A stretch of DNA of 64,000 bases from CBDDEH01 sp965226865. Lineage in GTDB: Bacteria > Chloroflexota > Dehalococcoidia > Lucifugimonadales > JAGWBF01. The position numbers and the translations under genes were made by a program. Below, one piece after another: positions 1 to 8,896 of the stretch (position 1 is its first letter; every line of letters begins with the position of its first letter). The notes beneath the pieces were generated by a model. It saw only the letters and a list, made by a program, of their open reading frames with translations. It had not been told where the DNA came from and made no database searches. The stretch spans positions 558,001 through 622,000 of the forward strand of contig CBDDEH010000003.1 in assembly GCA_965226865.1 (NCBI GenBank), written 5' to 3'.

Positions 1-492
1 AAAGCTTTCGTAAGAAAGACCGATTTCGTCGTCCATCACTGGTGCGTAGACACCACTGTCGACGGCCTCCATCGTACGCTCACCCCAACGGAAGACGTGA
101 TAAACGAACTGGCTCATAGGCCTGTCTCTGTCGGGAGCGGTCCAGTTAAGCTTGTCGTCGGGCATTTGCCGAACAGACCTCCGGAAAGCTTCCATGACAC
201 GGCCCAGCAGCGGAATTGTTTGGTCGGGGTCTCTAGGGGCCAGCTTGACGCCGAGTCCTAGCGCCTCGGAGATTTTGTTGGGGCTGTATCCTACGATGGG
301 CTGTCCACCGATTATAGTCACGGGCAACGAGCGGATCCCCATGGCCAAAAGCTCATCCATGGCGCCGGAGTCGTTTCGGACGTCCCGGTCTACGTAGGTA
401 ACACCGTGCTGCGAAAGGAACTCTTTCGTCCTGGCGCAGCTTGCTCAACCCTTCTGGGCGTAGATCTTCACCTCAAGGCTCGAAGCAGCCAT
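1..492 (-). CDS. Glutaredoxin-DinB fusion, probable selenoprotein (C-terminus cut by window edge)
   Basis: Reading from the ATG at 492, the product starts like a glutaredoxin (VKIYAQKG), meets an in-frame TGA at 447-445 (codon 16), and continues with ASCARTKEFLSQHGV and the cis-proline loop SLPVTIIGG. The TGA stands exactly where the first active-site cysteine belongs, so the motif would be U-x-x-C if read as selenocysteine. The frame stays open to the window edge (164 codons). From about residue 85 the sequence becomes helical and DinB-like (SQFVYHVFRWGE), so this is a glutaredoxin-DinB fusion, a known architecture with Cys in other bacteria. GAGG lies 6 bases upstream of ATG, and the gene begins 18 bases after the helicase stop, so they are probably co-transcribed. 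Likely role: thiol or selenol-dependent redox chemistry, substrate unknown. The alternative, a nonsense mutation of TGT/TGC to TGA, is less likely given the hairpin just after it and the second case at 27006. Confidence 0.8.
408..440 (-). promoter_or_regulatory. Candidate bacterial SECIS hairpin after the in-frame TGA
   Basis: Directly downstream of the TGA at 447-445 the minus strand folds: GCTGCG (440-435) pairs perfectly with CGCAGC (413-408). A CC/TT internal loop follows, then AGGA (432-429) pairs with TCCT (419-416), and C428 pairs with G421 leaving T420 bulged. The apical loop GAAAGA begins with G. The loop starts 17 bases after the TGA. This fits the general bacterial SECIS description (short apical loop, G in its first two positions, roughly 16-37 bases from UGA). 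It was folded by eye, and no energy was computed. Confidence 0.65.
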
Positions 493-510
493 TATGTCCC
501 TCGCAACGGG

Positions 511-2835
511 TTATTGGGATTTTGGTGCACCAACTCTAGCGCGCCTGGCCTTTTTGCCAGTACCGTCAAGTAACAGAGTCTTTAAAATGTCAGCCGAGAC
601 CTTTTTGTCTAGCGGCTCGTTATTGTTTCCGCATTTAGGAGATTGGATACAACTAGGGCATCCACTTTCGCACGGGCAGTCCGTTATTAGCTGCCATGTG
701 GCCATCACCAAGTCCTCCATAACGTGAAATCCGCGTTCGGCAATGCCGATGCCTCCGGGGTGCCGTCATATATAAAGACCTGCGGCTTGCCCGTATCCGG
801 ATGAAGCGGAGTTGAGACTCCACCAATGTCGTTGCGGTCGCACATGGCGAAAAGGGGAAGCACGCCTATCATGGCATGTTCCGCGGCATGGAGTCCGCCC
901 GGTAAGTCGACAGGAACGTACTTGGCACGATCCAAAAATGATGGGGTATGTCGAACCACAGCCCTACCGTATCGAACCGTTGTGGGGGAAGATCCAGGGC
1001 CTCTTCACTTAGAGTTTCTTCGGTCAGTGGCACCTTCTTCCTGAAGGCCAACACGTGAGTTGTCACTTCCACGTCTCCTAGAAAAACGCCAATCCCGTCC
1101 ATCGACTTGGATCGACGGACGCCCTTGATCCTAATGTCTGTTAGGTCGCGGGTTTGAGTATAGTATTTGCCTTCGTCTGGCTTCGTATACGCTATCTTAT
1201 TTTCGAGGTCAAGGCGATCCACGAGATATGGCTCACCCTGGTGGAGGTAAATGGCGCCAGGGTGGAGTTCGTGGAAAGCCGAGGCCTCCTCTAAAGTTTC
1301 GAGGATCTTTCCAGTCTCAGTATCCACGACGACATAGCTGTATGGAGAGGTGGACCGTATGTTTACCGATTCCGCCGGGTACGATACCTCGGTCGTGATG
1401 TACCATCTGTTTCCAGACTCTTTCAGCATGCCGACCTCAACCAACCGATCCAGGTGGCTTTTAAAGGCCGGCCCGAACAGTTTTTCGTCTCCTTCATCAA
1501 GGGGCCGTTCATAGGCCGCGCACAGCATGTGTGGGTGCATAATGTGAGGGTTTTCAGTGGATATCAGTGCGCTCTCCATGGGACGTTCAAAAAACGCCTC
1601 AGGATGGTTCATGAAATATTGATCGAGTGGGTTGTCCTTGGCGACCAGAAACGCGATGGATTCCTCCGACCTTCTGCCGCTCCTGGCTGCCTGCTGCCAC
1701 GTGCTGCATACACTGCCTGGGTAACCGGTTATGACGGTTGCTTCGAGATCGCCGATGTCTATTCCAAGCTCGAGGGCATTCGTAGTGGTGACCCCGGTGA
1801 GATCTCCGCTGACAAGGGCTTGCTCGATTCTTCTACGGTCTTCCGGGAGGTAGCTGGCCCTGTATGGGCTTATCTTATCGACTATCTCAGGCCTCTGCTG
1901 TGCCAACCGTTCCTTCGCATAGATAGTCACCAACTCCGCCATCCGGCGAGTTCTGACAAAGGTAATCGTTCGAATATCACCTCTAACCAACTCCGAAAAA
2001 ATCAAGGCAGATTCAGTATTGGAACTGCGCCGAGTAGACTTTGCCTTATCGTTTACCGGAGGGTTCCAGAAAGCGAACTGCTTTCCACCCGACGGGGCAC
2101 CGTTTTGGTCGATCACTTCAAAGGGTAACCCGGTCAGCTTTTGGGCCAGTTCGCCAGGATTTGCGATAGTTGCCGAGCACATTATCAACCTGGGTGAACT
2201 CCCGTATACAGCGCACAGCCGTCGAAGCCGTCTGATCACGTTGGCTACGTGAGACCCGAACGCCCCCGATAAATGTGGGTCTCGTCAAGGACTATATATT
2301 TAAGGTTCTGGAGGAATCGTGACCACGTTTTGTGGTTAGGTAGGATGCCCAAGTGGAGCATGTCCGGATTGGTGAGCAATATCTGGGATGATTTTTTTAT
2401 CGACGAACGTTGGTTTAGCGGAGTGTCTCCATCGAAAATGCCCAGTGTACAGGGAAGATCATCGGCGAGTTCCGCCAATGCTCTGTGCTGGTCCTGGGTC
2501 AGGGCCTTAGTGGGGTGCAGATACAGGCTTCGGGCATTCCGATCACTGAGTGCGGATTCCAGGACAGGGCTGTGGTAACAGAGGCTTTTACCGCTGGCGG
2601 CCGGAGTAGCTACTATTACGTTACGCCCGGCTCTGAGAGAATCAATGGCCTGTGACTGATGGCTATAGAGGGGCCAAAGGCCTCTTTTTGCCAAAGCGTC
2701 TTGAAGTAAAGGGTGCAATGGAGATTCGGGTTCTCCATCGCAGGCCGTTCTGGGCGGGGCTTTGTGGACGTGTACTACCTGATCGTCGTACCAATGAGAG
2801 TTTCTGAGGCGATCGAGGAATCCCGAAGCATCCAT
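511..2835 (-). pseudogene. MrfA/YprA-like DEAD-box helicase with DUF1998 zinc site, three frameshifts
   Basis: Four consecutive pieces on the minus strand form one superfamily 2 helicase of about 775 residues. It has Walker A ATPAASGKS, a DEAH-like box DETH, motif III CSATIANP, and a C-terminal four-cysteine cluster (CPCESGCPSCIQSPKC) typical of MrfA/YprA proteins, which are known in Bacillus for repair of mitomycin damage. The frame is lost three times by what look like single-base deletions in short runs: near 2262 (a G run, between HIYRG and FGSHVANVIRRL), near 937 (a T run, between FDIPH and FLDRAKY), and near 755 (between IYDGTP and GGIGIAERGF). Restoring one base at each point gives continuous family sequence. 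It begins 9 bases after the DUF503 stop, so the two genes are an operon. It is either a pseudogene or a gene with consensus errors. Confidence 0.85.
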
Positions 2836-2844
2836 TACCTTTCC

Positions 2845-3138
2845 TCACACACCCGCTACCACTTCCACCTCATACTCGAGTAACTCCACCCCGAGATTTG
2901 TTTGGTTTATGAAGTGTACCACCTTGGAAAGAACCTCGTTGGCATGTTGAGGGTTGTTACTTACGCAAGCTATCCCTAGTGTAAGCCGTTGCCAGAGGTC
3001 ATTGTGGTCGATTTCAGCGATTGAAACGTTAAATTTAGCGTGCGCTCGGGCGATCAAGGACTTGGCGATTTGACGCTTTCCTTTTAGGGACTGGTTGCCA
3101 TGCAACCTCAGGCTTAAGTGGCAAACTGCGACATTCAT
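2845..3138 (-). CDS. DUF503 family protein (YlxP-like)
   Basis: A 97-residue protein starting MNVAVCHLSLRLHGNQSLKGKR, the standard opening of DUF503/YlxP proteins, which are small ferredoxin-fold proteins. Members often sit near ribosome-maturation genes. The precise biochemical role is unsettled. The length is normal. Here it is first in a minus-strand run, followed after 9 bases by the broken helicase and then by the glutaredoxin-DinB gene. The 196-base region upstream separates it from the divergent PHP gene and should hold promoters for both directions. The family call is secure, the function is not. Confidence 0.85.
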   Translation of the reverse strand: MNVAVCHLSLRLHGNQSLKGKRQIAKSLIARAHAKFNVSIAEIDHNDLWQRLTLGIACVSNNPQHANEVLSKVVHFINQTNLGVELLEYEVEVVAGV

Positions 3139-3267
3139 TACCAGCCTTCACGATCGACAGCAAGCTTGAGCGTAAACCCTACTCAAAACCCATGAGTCTG
3201 ACGAGAACCGGTGAGAGTATATCAAAGCAGATACGCCAAGGCAACACTTCCATAATCCGTCGATACG

Positions 3268-3296
3268 TTGACTGGTATATTGGCCCCTAATAGAAT
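3268..3296 (+). promoter_or_regulatory. Sigma70-type promoter for the PHP-DinG-OGG genes
   Basis: TTGACT at 3268-3273 and TAGAAT at 3291-3296 are separated by 17 bases, a near-consensus vegetative promoter. It lies about 40 bases upstream of the start codon of the PHP gene and points the right way. Confidence 0.65.
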
Positions 3297-3334
3297 GGTG
3301 AAGACCCCTTTAAATATGTTGGCTCCGGAGGCTA

Positions 3335-4042
3335 ATGGCGCGACTGTTCGATATGCACGTCCATACTACTAAGGGAAGCGCTGACAGCAGCCTCTCTCCC
3401 GACGAGATGGTGCTGGAAGCCGAACGTCTTGGCTTTCTTGGGATATGTATCACGGAGCATAGCGGACCTTGGGACCGCCACGAGTTCCAGCGTTTCGCTG
3501 CCCTGCACGACTTGGTGCTTATACGTGCGATGGAAGTTGAAACCGATATGGGTCACATCCTTACGTTTGGTCTGGATCGTTACCTTCCAGGAATATCAGA
3601 CCCGCGGAAGCTTCGTAGCGAGGTAGAACGGGTGGGCGGTTTCATGATCACGGCTCACCCGTTCCGTGGCTTATATCACCCGCGTCCGGCGACAAAGCCA
3701 CTGCTTTATCAGAATATGCCATCGATTCCTGAAACGGTGGAGGAAGCAGCTAGACATCCCGTATTCGGACTGGTGGACGCCGTCGAGGTGGCCAACGGGA
3801 GCACAGCCGACACTGAGAACCGTTTTGCGGTTTCAGTTGCCGAGTATTTGAAACTCAAGGTCACCGGTGGCAGTGACGCCCACTCTCAACACGGCATGGG
3901 GAGCTACATAACCGTTTTTGAAAATGAGATAAATAATGAAGAGGAGTTTATCAACGCCTTGCGGTCTCACAGCTTTTATCCTGCAAAATTTACCCACAAA
4001 AATAGAGATCTCGATCCCGAACCGTACACGGCCCAAAAATAG
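3335..4042 (+). CDS. PHP-domain metal-dependent phosphoesterase
   Basis: A 235-residue PHP-family protein. The N-terminal metal-binding motif DMHVHT (residues 6-11) is followed by ITEHSG near 40, an E in MEVET near 69, ITAHPFRG near 109, and a C-terminal GGSDAHS near 178. Together these are the His/Asp/Glu ligands of a trinuclear metal site. Family members are phosphoesterases acting on nucleotides or small phosphomonoesters. The substrate cannot be read from sequence. The stop codon TAG overlaps the GTG start of the next gene by one base, so translation is probably coupled with the DinG-like helicase, which suggests a nucleic-acid-linked role (inference). Confidence 0.85.
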   Translation: MARLFDMHVHTTKGSADSSLSPDEMVLEAERLGFLGICITEHSGPWDRHEFQRFAALHDLVLIRAMEVETDMGHILTFGLDRYLPGISDPRKLRSEVERVGGFMITAHPFRGLYHPRPATKPLLYQNMPSIPETVEEAARHPVFGLVDAVEVANGSTADTENRFAVSVAEYLKLKVTGGSDAHSQHGMGSYITVFENEINNEEEFINALRSHSFYPAKFTHKNRDLDPEPYTAQK

Positions 4043-6924
4043 TGAATGAACGGAAGTTGGATGGGCTGGGCAGAGGGCATTTGAACGATAAAAGTAGGCC
4101 GGTCAAAAAAAAGCGTCGCACCAATAACACTTATGTGGCCTTGGACCTTGAAACGACCGGCCTTGTTCCTAATGTCGACTCAATCGTCGAAATAGGCGCC
4201 GTTAAGTTTCGGAACGAACGCGTCCTCGATACCTTCCAGACACTCGTCAATCCATATAGAGAGTTCCCTCGATTCGCACAGCGCTTGACCGGGATAGAAC
4301 AAAAGAGTCTCGACAAAGCCCCCCCATTTGCCGCCGTATCCGAAGATTTCATCGACTTCGTCGGAACTCTCCCGGTTGTGGGCCACAACATTGCCTTCGA
4401 CCTCGCCTTCCTGTCGAAACATGGCATACCTCTGAATAACGAAAGTTATGATACCTGGGACTTGGCTTCGGTACTGTTGCCCGGCAATCTGGAGTACTCG
4501 CTACAAAAACTAGCTGCAGATGTCGGATATGTGCCAAGCAAAGCTCATCGAGCTCTAGCAGATGCCCAGGCAACCCATAAGGTGTTCGTCGCCATGGCCG
4601 CTATCGCGCAGCGCCTCGAGCCCGAAATCAGGGCCGGTCTTCACCGCCTGTTTTTGAAGGCAAACTGGCCTCTTGCAGCCCTCTTCGACCCTGCTGATTC
4701 TGGAAATAGCCTTCAAAAGCCTACACATTGGCTTGAGAATGTGGATGTCAGGTCCCTCGGTGACAGAACGGGCAAGGCGCACCGCCGACTGAAACCCGCA
4801 AAGGAAACGCATGACCTGGACGCTGAGAAGATTCTTTCATGGCTTAGCCCGGGAGGCCTATTCTCCACAACATATCCAGGGTACGAACAACGACAGGAGC
4901 AGTTGGACATGGTCCGGGTAGTGGCAGGGGCTTTCAACCGGGGCGACCATCTCATGGTAGAAGGCGGTACTGGGGTCGGCAAGTCGCTGGCCTATCTTCT
5001 GCCTGCCATGCTCTATGCACGCGAAAACGGCACGACAGTAGTAGTTTCCACCGCCACTATAAACCTACAAGAGCAACTTTTACACAAGGATATACCGGCG
5101 TTAGCGAAGTTGCTTGAAGAGGCGAAAATAACCTCGCCAGGAGAGATAAGGGCGGTGCCGTTGAAGGGGCGCGCTAACTATCTATGCCTTAGGCGATGGA
5201 ACAACCTGGCTAATGTGGACAACCTCTCTCAGGATGACGCTCGCCTTCTGGGTAAGACCCTCGTATGGTTGCAGGACGGGTCAGATGGCGACAAGGCCGA
5301 GATCAATCTAGCCGGGAGAGATGCCGTTTCCTGGAATCGAGTCTCTGCTGCTGAGAAAGGACAGTGTCCCGGCTTGAAAGGAGCCGGGTCTTGCTTTCTC
5401 CGGGCAGCAAGGAACAGAGCCGAGGGAGCACACCTGGTAATAGTCAATCACGCGCTTCTTCTCTCAGATGTGGCGATGGGCAGCGGGTTGCTGCCCGAAT
5501 ACAAACACCTTATTGTCGACGAAGCTCACCACCTGGAAGAAGAGGCTACACGACAGCTCGGATTCGCGGTCTCAGAGAATATCCTTAGGGACCGGCTAGA
5601 CGATCTAAGTCGTTTAATATCTGAAATAAGGCTGTTTGCACGAGGCTCACTATCGAATGCCCAGATTCACGCCGTCGACTCTCAGGTGGAAGAACTTAGT
5701 CCGCTCTGGGAAACGCGAATGAAAAACCACTGGAACAACCTGTGGAGTCTTAGCTCAAAGTTTATGAGTAGCCACCGCGACGAGAATGGAGGCCAGCAAG
5801 ACGTACGTATAACCAGAAGCACGAGGGCCCAACCCGCCTGGTCGGACATCGAGATCGCCTGGGAGAACGTAAACTCCAGCCTGCAAAGCGGTACAAGCCT
5901 GGTCGATCGGCTGAAAAGCTTCCTGGATACTCTACCTTCAAATGGGATTGTGGACATCGAAACCGTGTCAGGGGATATGGACACCTGGCAACAGGATTTA
6001 ATCGAGTTGCAAGAACGGCTCAGAACGGTTTTTGGAGGCCATGGAGACGAGTCCAGGATTGAATGGTTGGAGCGATTCGACGAAAGGGGCAGTAACGGGT
6101 CTTCCATTACTCTGCGTTCCGCTCCTCTGAATGTGGGAGCGGAGCTGAACGAACGACTCTTCTCAAAGAAGGAAACCGTGGTATTAACCAGCGCCACCCT
6201 GACCTCCGGAGGCAGTTTCAGCTATATGAGAGAACGTCTAGGATTGAGTGAAGGCGAAGAACTGATAATCGGGTCGCCATTTGATTACAGCCGTTCGGCG
6301 CTCCTTCTTTTGCCGGAAGACATACCATTGCCCGATCAGTGGGGTCATCAAGAGGCTTCAGGAAATCTTCTGGTAGATCTTGGCAAGGCTTTAAACGGCC
6401 ATATCCTCGTCTTATTCACGTCCTATTCGGCTCTAAAGGCTACCGCTCGTTTGATTAGGGAACCTCTGGAATCCAGCGGGGTGATCGTGTTTGCGCAGGG
6501 CGAAGACGGCTCACCGAGGCAAATCATGAGACGGTTTGCCGAAGACCCCAGGGGAGTTATACTGGGCACCAGCAGCTTTTGGGAGGGAGTGGACCTGTCG
6601 GGAGGGGTGCTCAAAGCTCTGGTTCTGGCCAAGCTACCCTTCAACGTACCGACCGAACCTATATTCGCGGCCAGGGCGGCGCAATACGAAGACTCTTTTA
6701 ACCAATATGCCTTGCCTCAGACAGTGCTGCGCTTTCGACAAGGATTCGGCCGTCTGATCAGAGGAAGCGAGGACACGGGATCGATAATCGTCCTCGATAG
6801 GCGGATATTGGCCCGCTCCTACGGCAAGGTTCTGTTAGACTCGCTTCCGCCGTGTACCGTGAAAAGTGCGCCGTTGGCGTCCATACCAGAGATTGCCGCA
6901 GACTGGGTCAAAACCCGACCGTAG
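4042..6924 (+). CDS. DEDDh exonuclease-DinG-type helicase fusion
   Basis: A 960-residue protein with GTG start (4042) overlapping the upstream TAG. Residues about 30-190 are a DnaQ-like 3'-5' exonuclease: ALDLETTG (ExoI), VGHNIAFDLAFL (ExoII) and HRALADAQATH (ExoIII). Residues about 275-960 are an XPD/DinG superfamily 2 helicase with Walker A GGTGVGKS near 310, DEAH box near 492, SATLTSGG, and motif VI GFGRLIRG. Only three cysteines are visible in the region that carries the four-cysteine Fe-S cluster in E. coli DinG, so a cluster is doubtful. In Gram-positive-type DinG fusions the exonuclease activity is known and helicase activity may be weak. Likely role: DNA repair or recombination. It is followed after 8 bases by a DNA glycosylase gene, consistent with a repair operon. 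Confidence 0.92.
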   Translation: MNERKLDGLGRGHLNDKSRPVKKKRRTNNTYVALDLETTGLVPNVDSIVEIGAVKFRNERVLDTFQTLVNPYREFPRFAQRLTGIEQKSLDKAPPFAAVSEDFIDFVGTLPVVGHNIAFDLAFLSKHGIPLNNESYDTWDLASVLLPGNLEYSLQKLAADVGYVPSKAHRALADAQATHKVFVAMAAIAQRLEPEIRAGLHRLFLKANWPLAALFDPADSGNSLQKPTHWLENVDVRSLGDRTGKAHRRLKPAKETHDLDAEKILSWLSPGGLFSTTYPGYEQRQEQLDMVRVVAGAFNRGDHLMVEGGTGVGKSLAYLLPAMLYARENGTTVVVSTATINLQEQLLHKDIPALAKLLEEAKITSPGEIRAVPLKGRANYLCLRRWNNLANVDNLSQDDARLLGKTLVWLQDGSDGDKAEINLAGRDAVSWNRVSAAEKGQCPGLKGAGSCFLRAARNRAEGAHLVIVNHALLLSDVAMGSGLLPEYKHLIVDEAHHLEEEATRQLGFAVSENILRDRLDDLSRLISEIRLFARGSLSNAQIHAVDSQVEELSPLWETRMKNHWNNLWSLSSKFMSSHRDENGGQQDVRITRSTRAQPAWSDIEIAWENVNSSLQSGTSLVDRLKSFLDTLPSNGIVDIETVSGDMDTWQQDLIELQERLRTVFGGHGDESRIEWLERFDERGSNGSSITLRSAPLNVGAELNERLFSKKETVVLTSATLTSGGSFSYMRERLGLSEGEELIIGSPFDYSRSALLLLPEDIPLPDQWGHQEASGNLLVDLGKALNGHILVLFTSYSALKATARLIREPLESSGVIVFAQGEDGSPRQIMRRFAEDPRGVILGTSSFWEGVDLSGGVLKALVLAKLPFNVPTEPIFAARAAQYEDSFNQYALPQTVLRFRQGFGRLIRGSEDTGSIIVLDRRILARSYGKVLLDSLPPCTVKSAPLASIPEIAADWVKTRP

Positions 6925-6932
6925 GACTGTAA

Positions 6933-7850
6933 ATGCAAGATGCAGCCATTGACAACAAATCGATGATTCTTCAGACTCGCCAGCCCTTTGATCTGGTCTC
7001 GAGTTTATATAGTGGCCAGGCCCACCGATGGCGCGGATTCCAGGACGGGGAAGGCCCAATCGCCAGATGGCATGTAGGTGTTATTCACGGAACTCTCGTG
7101 AAACTCAGGCAAGGTGAATACGACCCTGATAACCAATCTTACAGTGTTGAGTTTGACTGGGCCCCTCGGAACGGAAACTCTTCAATAGAGCCTATCCTTG
7201 CCGACTACTTTCGTTTTCATGACGACCTGGATTCAATTTATAAGGACATAACTAGAGATGTTCGAGTAGCTGCTATGGTGGGCAAATTTCAAGGGCTTCG
7301 ACTGCTCAGACAAGAACCCTGGGAATGTTTGATCGCGTTCATCTGCTCGGCTAATTCCAATTTGCCTCGAATACACGCCAACATGGAGGCTATGGCTCAA
7401 GCGTTTGGCGCTCCTGTGATCCTTGATGGGTTTACTTGTCACAGTTTTCCGACCGCATCTCGACTCGCAGAGGCCGGAGAGATCCGGCTGAGGGAGTTGG
7501 GGCTTGGCTTCCGAGCCCCATATGTGGTGCGGGCTTCCGAAATGGTGGCTCGAGGAGATATCGACCTCGACTTATTGAGGCGCGCGCCTTATGGGCAGGC
7601 CAAAGAACAGTTGATGGCGATACCTGGAGTAGGCCCTAAAGTAGCCGATTGTGTGTTGCTCCATTCGCTGGACAAGCTGGAGGCATTCCCGATAGACGTT
7701 TGGGTTAGGCGGGCGCTTCTGGACTGGTACCTTCCAGACCAGAAACCGCCGTCGATCAAAGTGATGCATGAATGGGCGCAGGATTACTTCGGACCTTACG
7801 CCGGATATGCCCAGCTCTTTCTGTTCCATGGCAGGAGACTTGAGAAGTAA
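6933..7850 (+). CDS. 8-oxoguanine DNA glycosylase (OGG1-type, HhH-GPD)
   Basis: A 305-residue protein with the OGG N-terminal beta domain (residues 1-110, including GQAHRWRG) followed by the helix-hairpin-helix GPD fold. The hairpin IPGVGPKVADC is near 229-239. The catalytic lysine should be the K of GQAKEQL near 223, and the conserved aspartate the D of FPIDVWVRR near 254. Role: base-excision repair, removing oxidised guanine and nicking the strand through beta-elimination. Start ATG at 6933 lies 8 bases after the DinG-like stop, so it is the third gene of the PHP-DinG-OGG unit. It converges with the dehydrogenase gene ending at 7865. Confidence 0.9.
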   Translation: MQDAAIDNKSMILQTRQPFDLVSSLYSGQAHRWRGFQDGEGPIARWHVGVIHGTLVKLRQGEYDPDNQSYSVEFDWAPRNGNSSIEPILADYFRFHDDLDSIYKDITRDVRVAAMVGKFQGLRLLRQEPWECLIAFICSANSNLPRIHANMEAMAQAFGAPVILDGFTCHSFPTASRLAEAGEIRLRELGLGFRAPYVVRASEMVARGDIDLDLLRRAPYGQAKEQLMAIPGVGPKVADCVLLHSLDKLEAFPIDVWVRRALLDWYLPDQKPPSIKVMHEWAQDYFGPYAGYAQLFLFHGRRLEK

Positions 7851-7864
7851 GGCGAGCCTCGGCC

Positions 7865-8821
7865 CTACTTGGCGTCGGGATGGGTAGTTATAAACTTAGC
7901 GGCGTACACCGGGTCAACCTCTGGTGCCCGCACTTCAGCTCCGGCGTTCTCCTCCTGAATCACGTGGACGACGTGAGCGTCCTTCTTGGCCCAACCCCTG
8001 TTCATTGCTTGAATAGTGACCTGCTCCGAGTAATTCGCGATCGGCAATGGAACATCGAACTCTCTTCCCATATCGGTAGCAAGACCAATGTCCTTTCTGG
8101 CCAACTCCAAGGCGAACCCCGCTGGCTCGAACTTGCCTTGAAGGATTGTCCTGGCGAAGGCTTCGTGCAACCCACTCATCTTGCCGATCGCTCCTCTTCG
8201 GACTGCCTCCCATAGAGGGCGGGCTTCGACGCCTGCTTTGACTCCGAGGGTCATCCCTTCGGCAATGGCCAGCCTTATACTGGCGCTCATCATATTATGG
8301 ACTAGTTTGCAGATATGGCCTGCTCCTGTTGCGCCGGCGTAGGAAACCTTGTCTCCCATGGCGTCCAGGATTGGTTTGATCTGTTGGTAAATTGCCGGGT
8401 CGGCACCAACCATGATCGCCAGATTCCCACTGATCGCTCCTGCCGGTCCGCCACCGCTAACCGGAGCATCGGAAAGGTGTGCACCCCTCTGGTTAAATTG
8501 GGGTTCCATGCTTCTGATAAGAGAGGGGGTACTGGTAGACATGTCCACCCAGATGCCTCCTTTTTTAATACCCTCCAGTATCCCGTTGGGACCTAACCCA
8601 ACTGCCTCCACCTCTTTAGGCCCAGGCAGTGACGTAAATATCACGTCGCTAAGCCTGGCCACCTCTGCTGGGGAACTCGCTGCTCGGCCACCGGCCTCGA
8701 CAAAAGGTTTGGTCCTCTCAGGTTGTACGTCGAACACCACAATCGGGTATCCCGCCTTTTGGACGTGAGACGCCATCGGCGACCCCATGTTTCCCAGTCC
8801 GACAAAGCCTACAGTTTCCAT
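7865..8821 (-). CDS. NAD(P)-dependent beta-hydroxyacid dehydrogenase (3-hydroxyisobutyrate / tartronate semialdehyde reductase type)
   Basis: A 318-residue protein. The Rossmann motif GFVGLGNMGSPMA is at the N-terminus, the substrate-binding signature DAPVSGGGPAGA near 117, and the catalytic lysine in GAGHICKLVHNMM near 170. These mark the beta-hydroxyacid dehydrogenase family, which reversibly oxidises 3-hydroxyisobutyrate, tartronate semialdehyde or relatives with NAD(P). Substrate cannot be assigned from sequence alone. The C-terminus is slightly long. It lies 75 bases downstream of the alcohol dehydrogenase on the same strand, and may share its transcript or have its own promoter. Confidence 0.88.
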   Translation of the reverse strand: METVGFVGLGNMGSPMASHVQKAGYPIVVFDVQPERTKPFVEAGGRAASSPAEVARLSDVIFTSLPGPKEVEAVGLGPNGILEGIKKGGIWVDMSTSTPSLIRSMEPQFNQRGAHLSDAPVSGGGPAGAISGNLAIMVGADPAIYQQIKPILDAMGDKVSYAGATGAGHICKLVHNMMSASIRLAIAEGMTLGVKAGVEARPLWEAVRRGAIGKMSGLHEAFARTILQGKFEPAGFALELARKDIGLATDMGREFDVPLPIANYSEQVTIQAMNRGWAKKDAHVVHVIQEENAGAEVRAPEVDPVYAAKFITTHPDAK

Positions 8822-8896
8822 CGTATTCTCCTATTCTGATCCGCGTAGAGCGCCTATCTCAATATTAGGGGCTAGCAGGTAACCATTGTACGTTGC

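Noticed and set aside
1454..2128. Plus-strand open frame of 224 codons opposite the helicase
   Set aside because: It lies opposite clear helicase motifs and encodes nothing recognisable.
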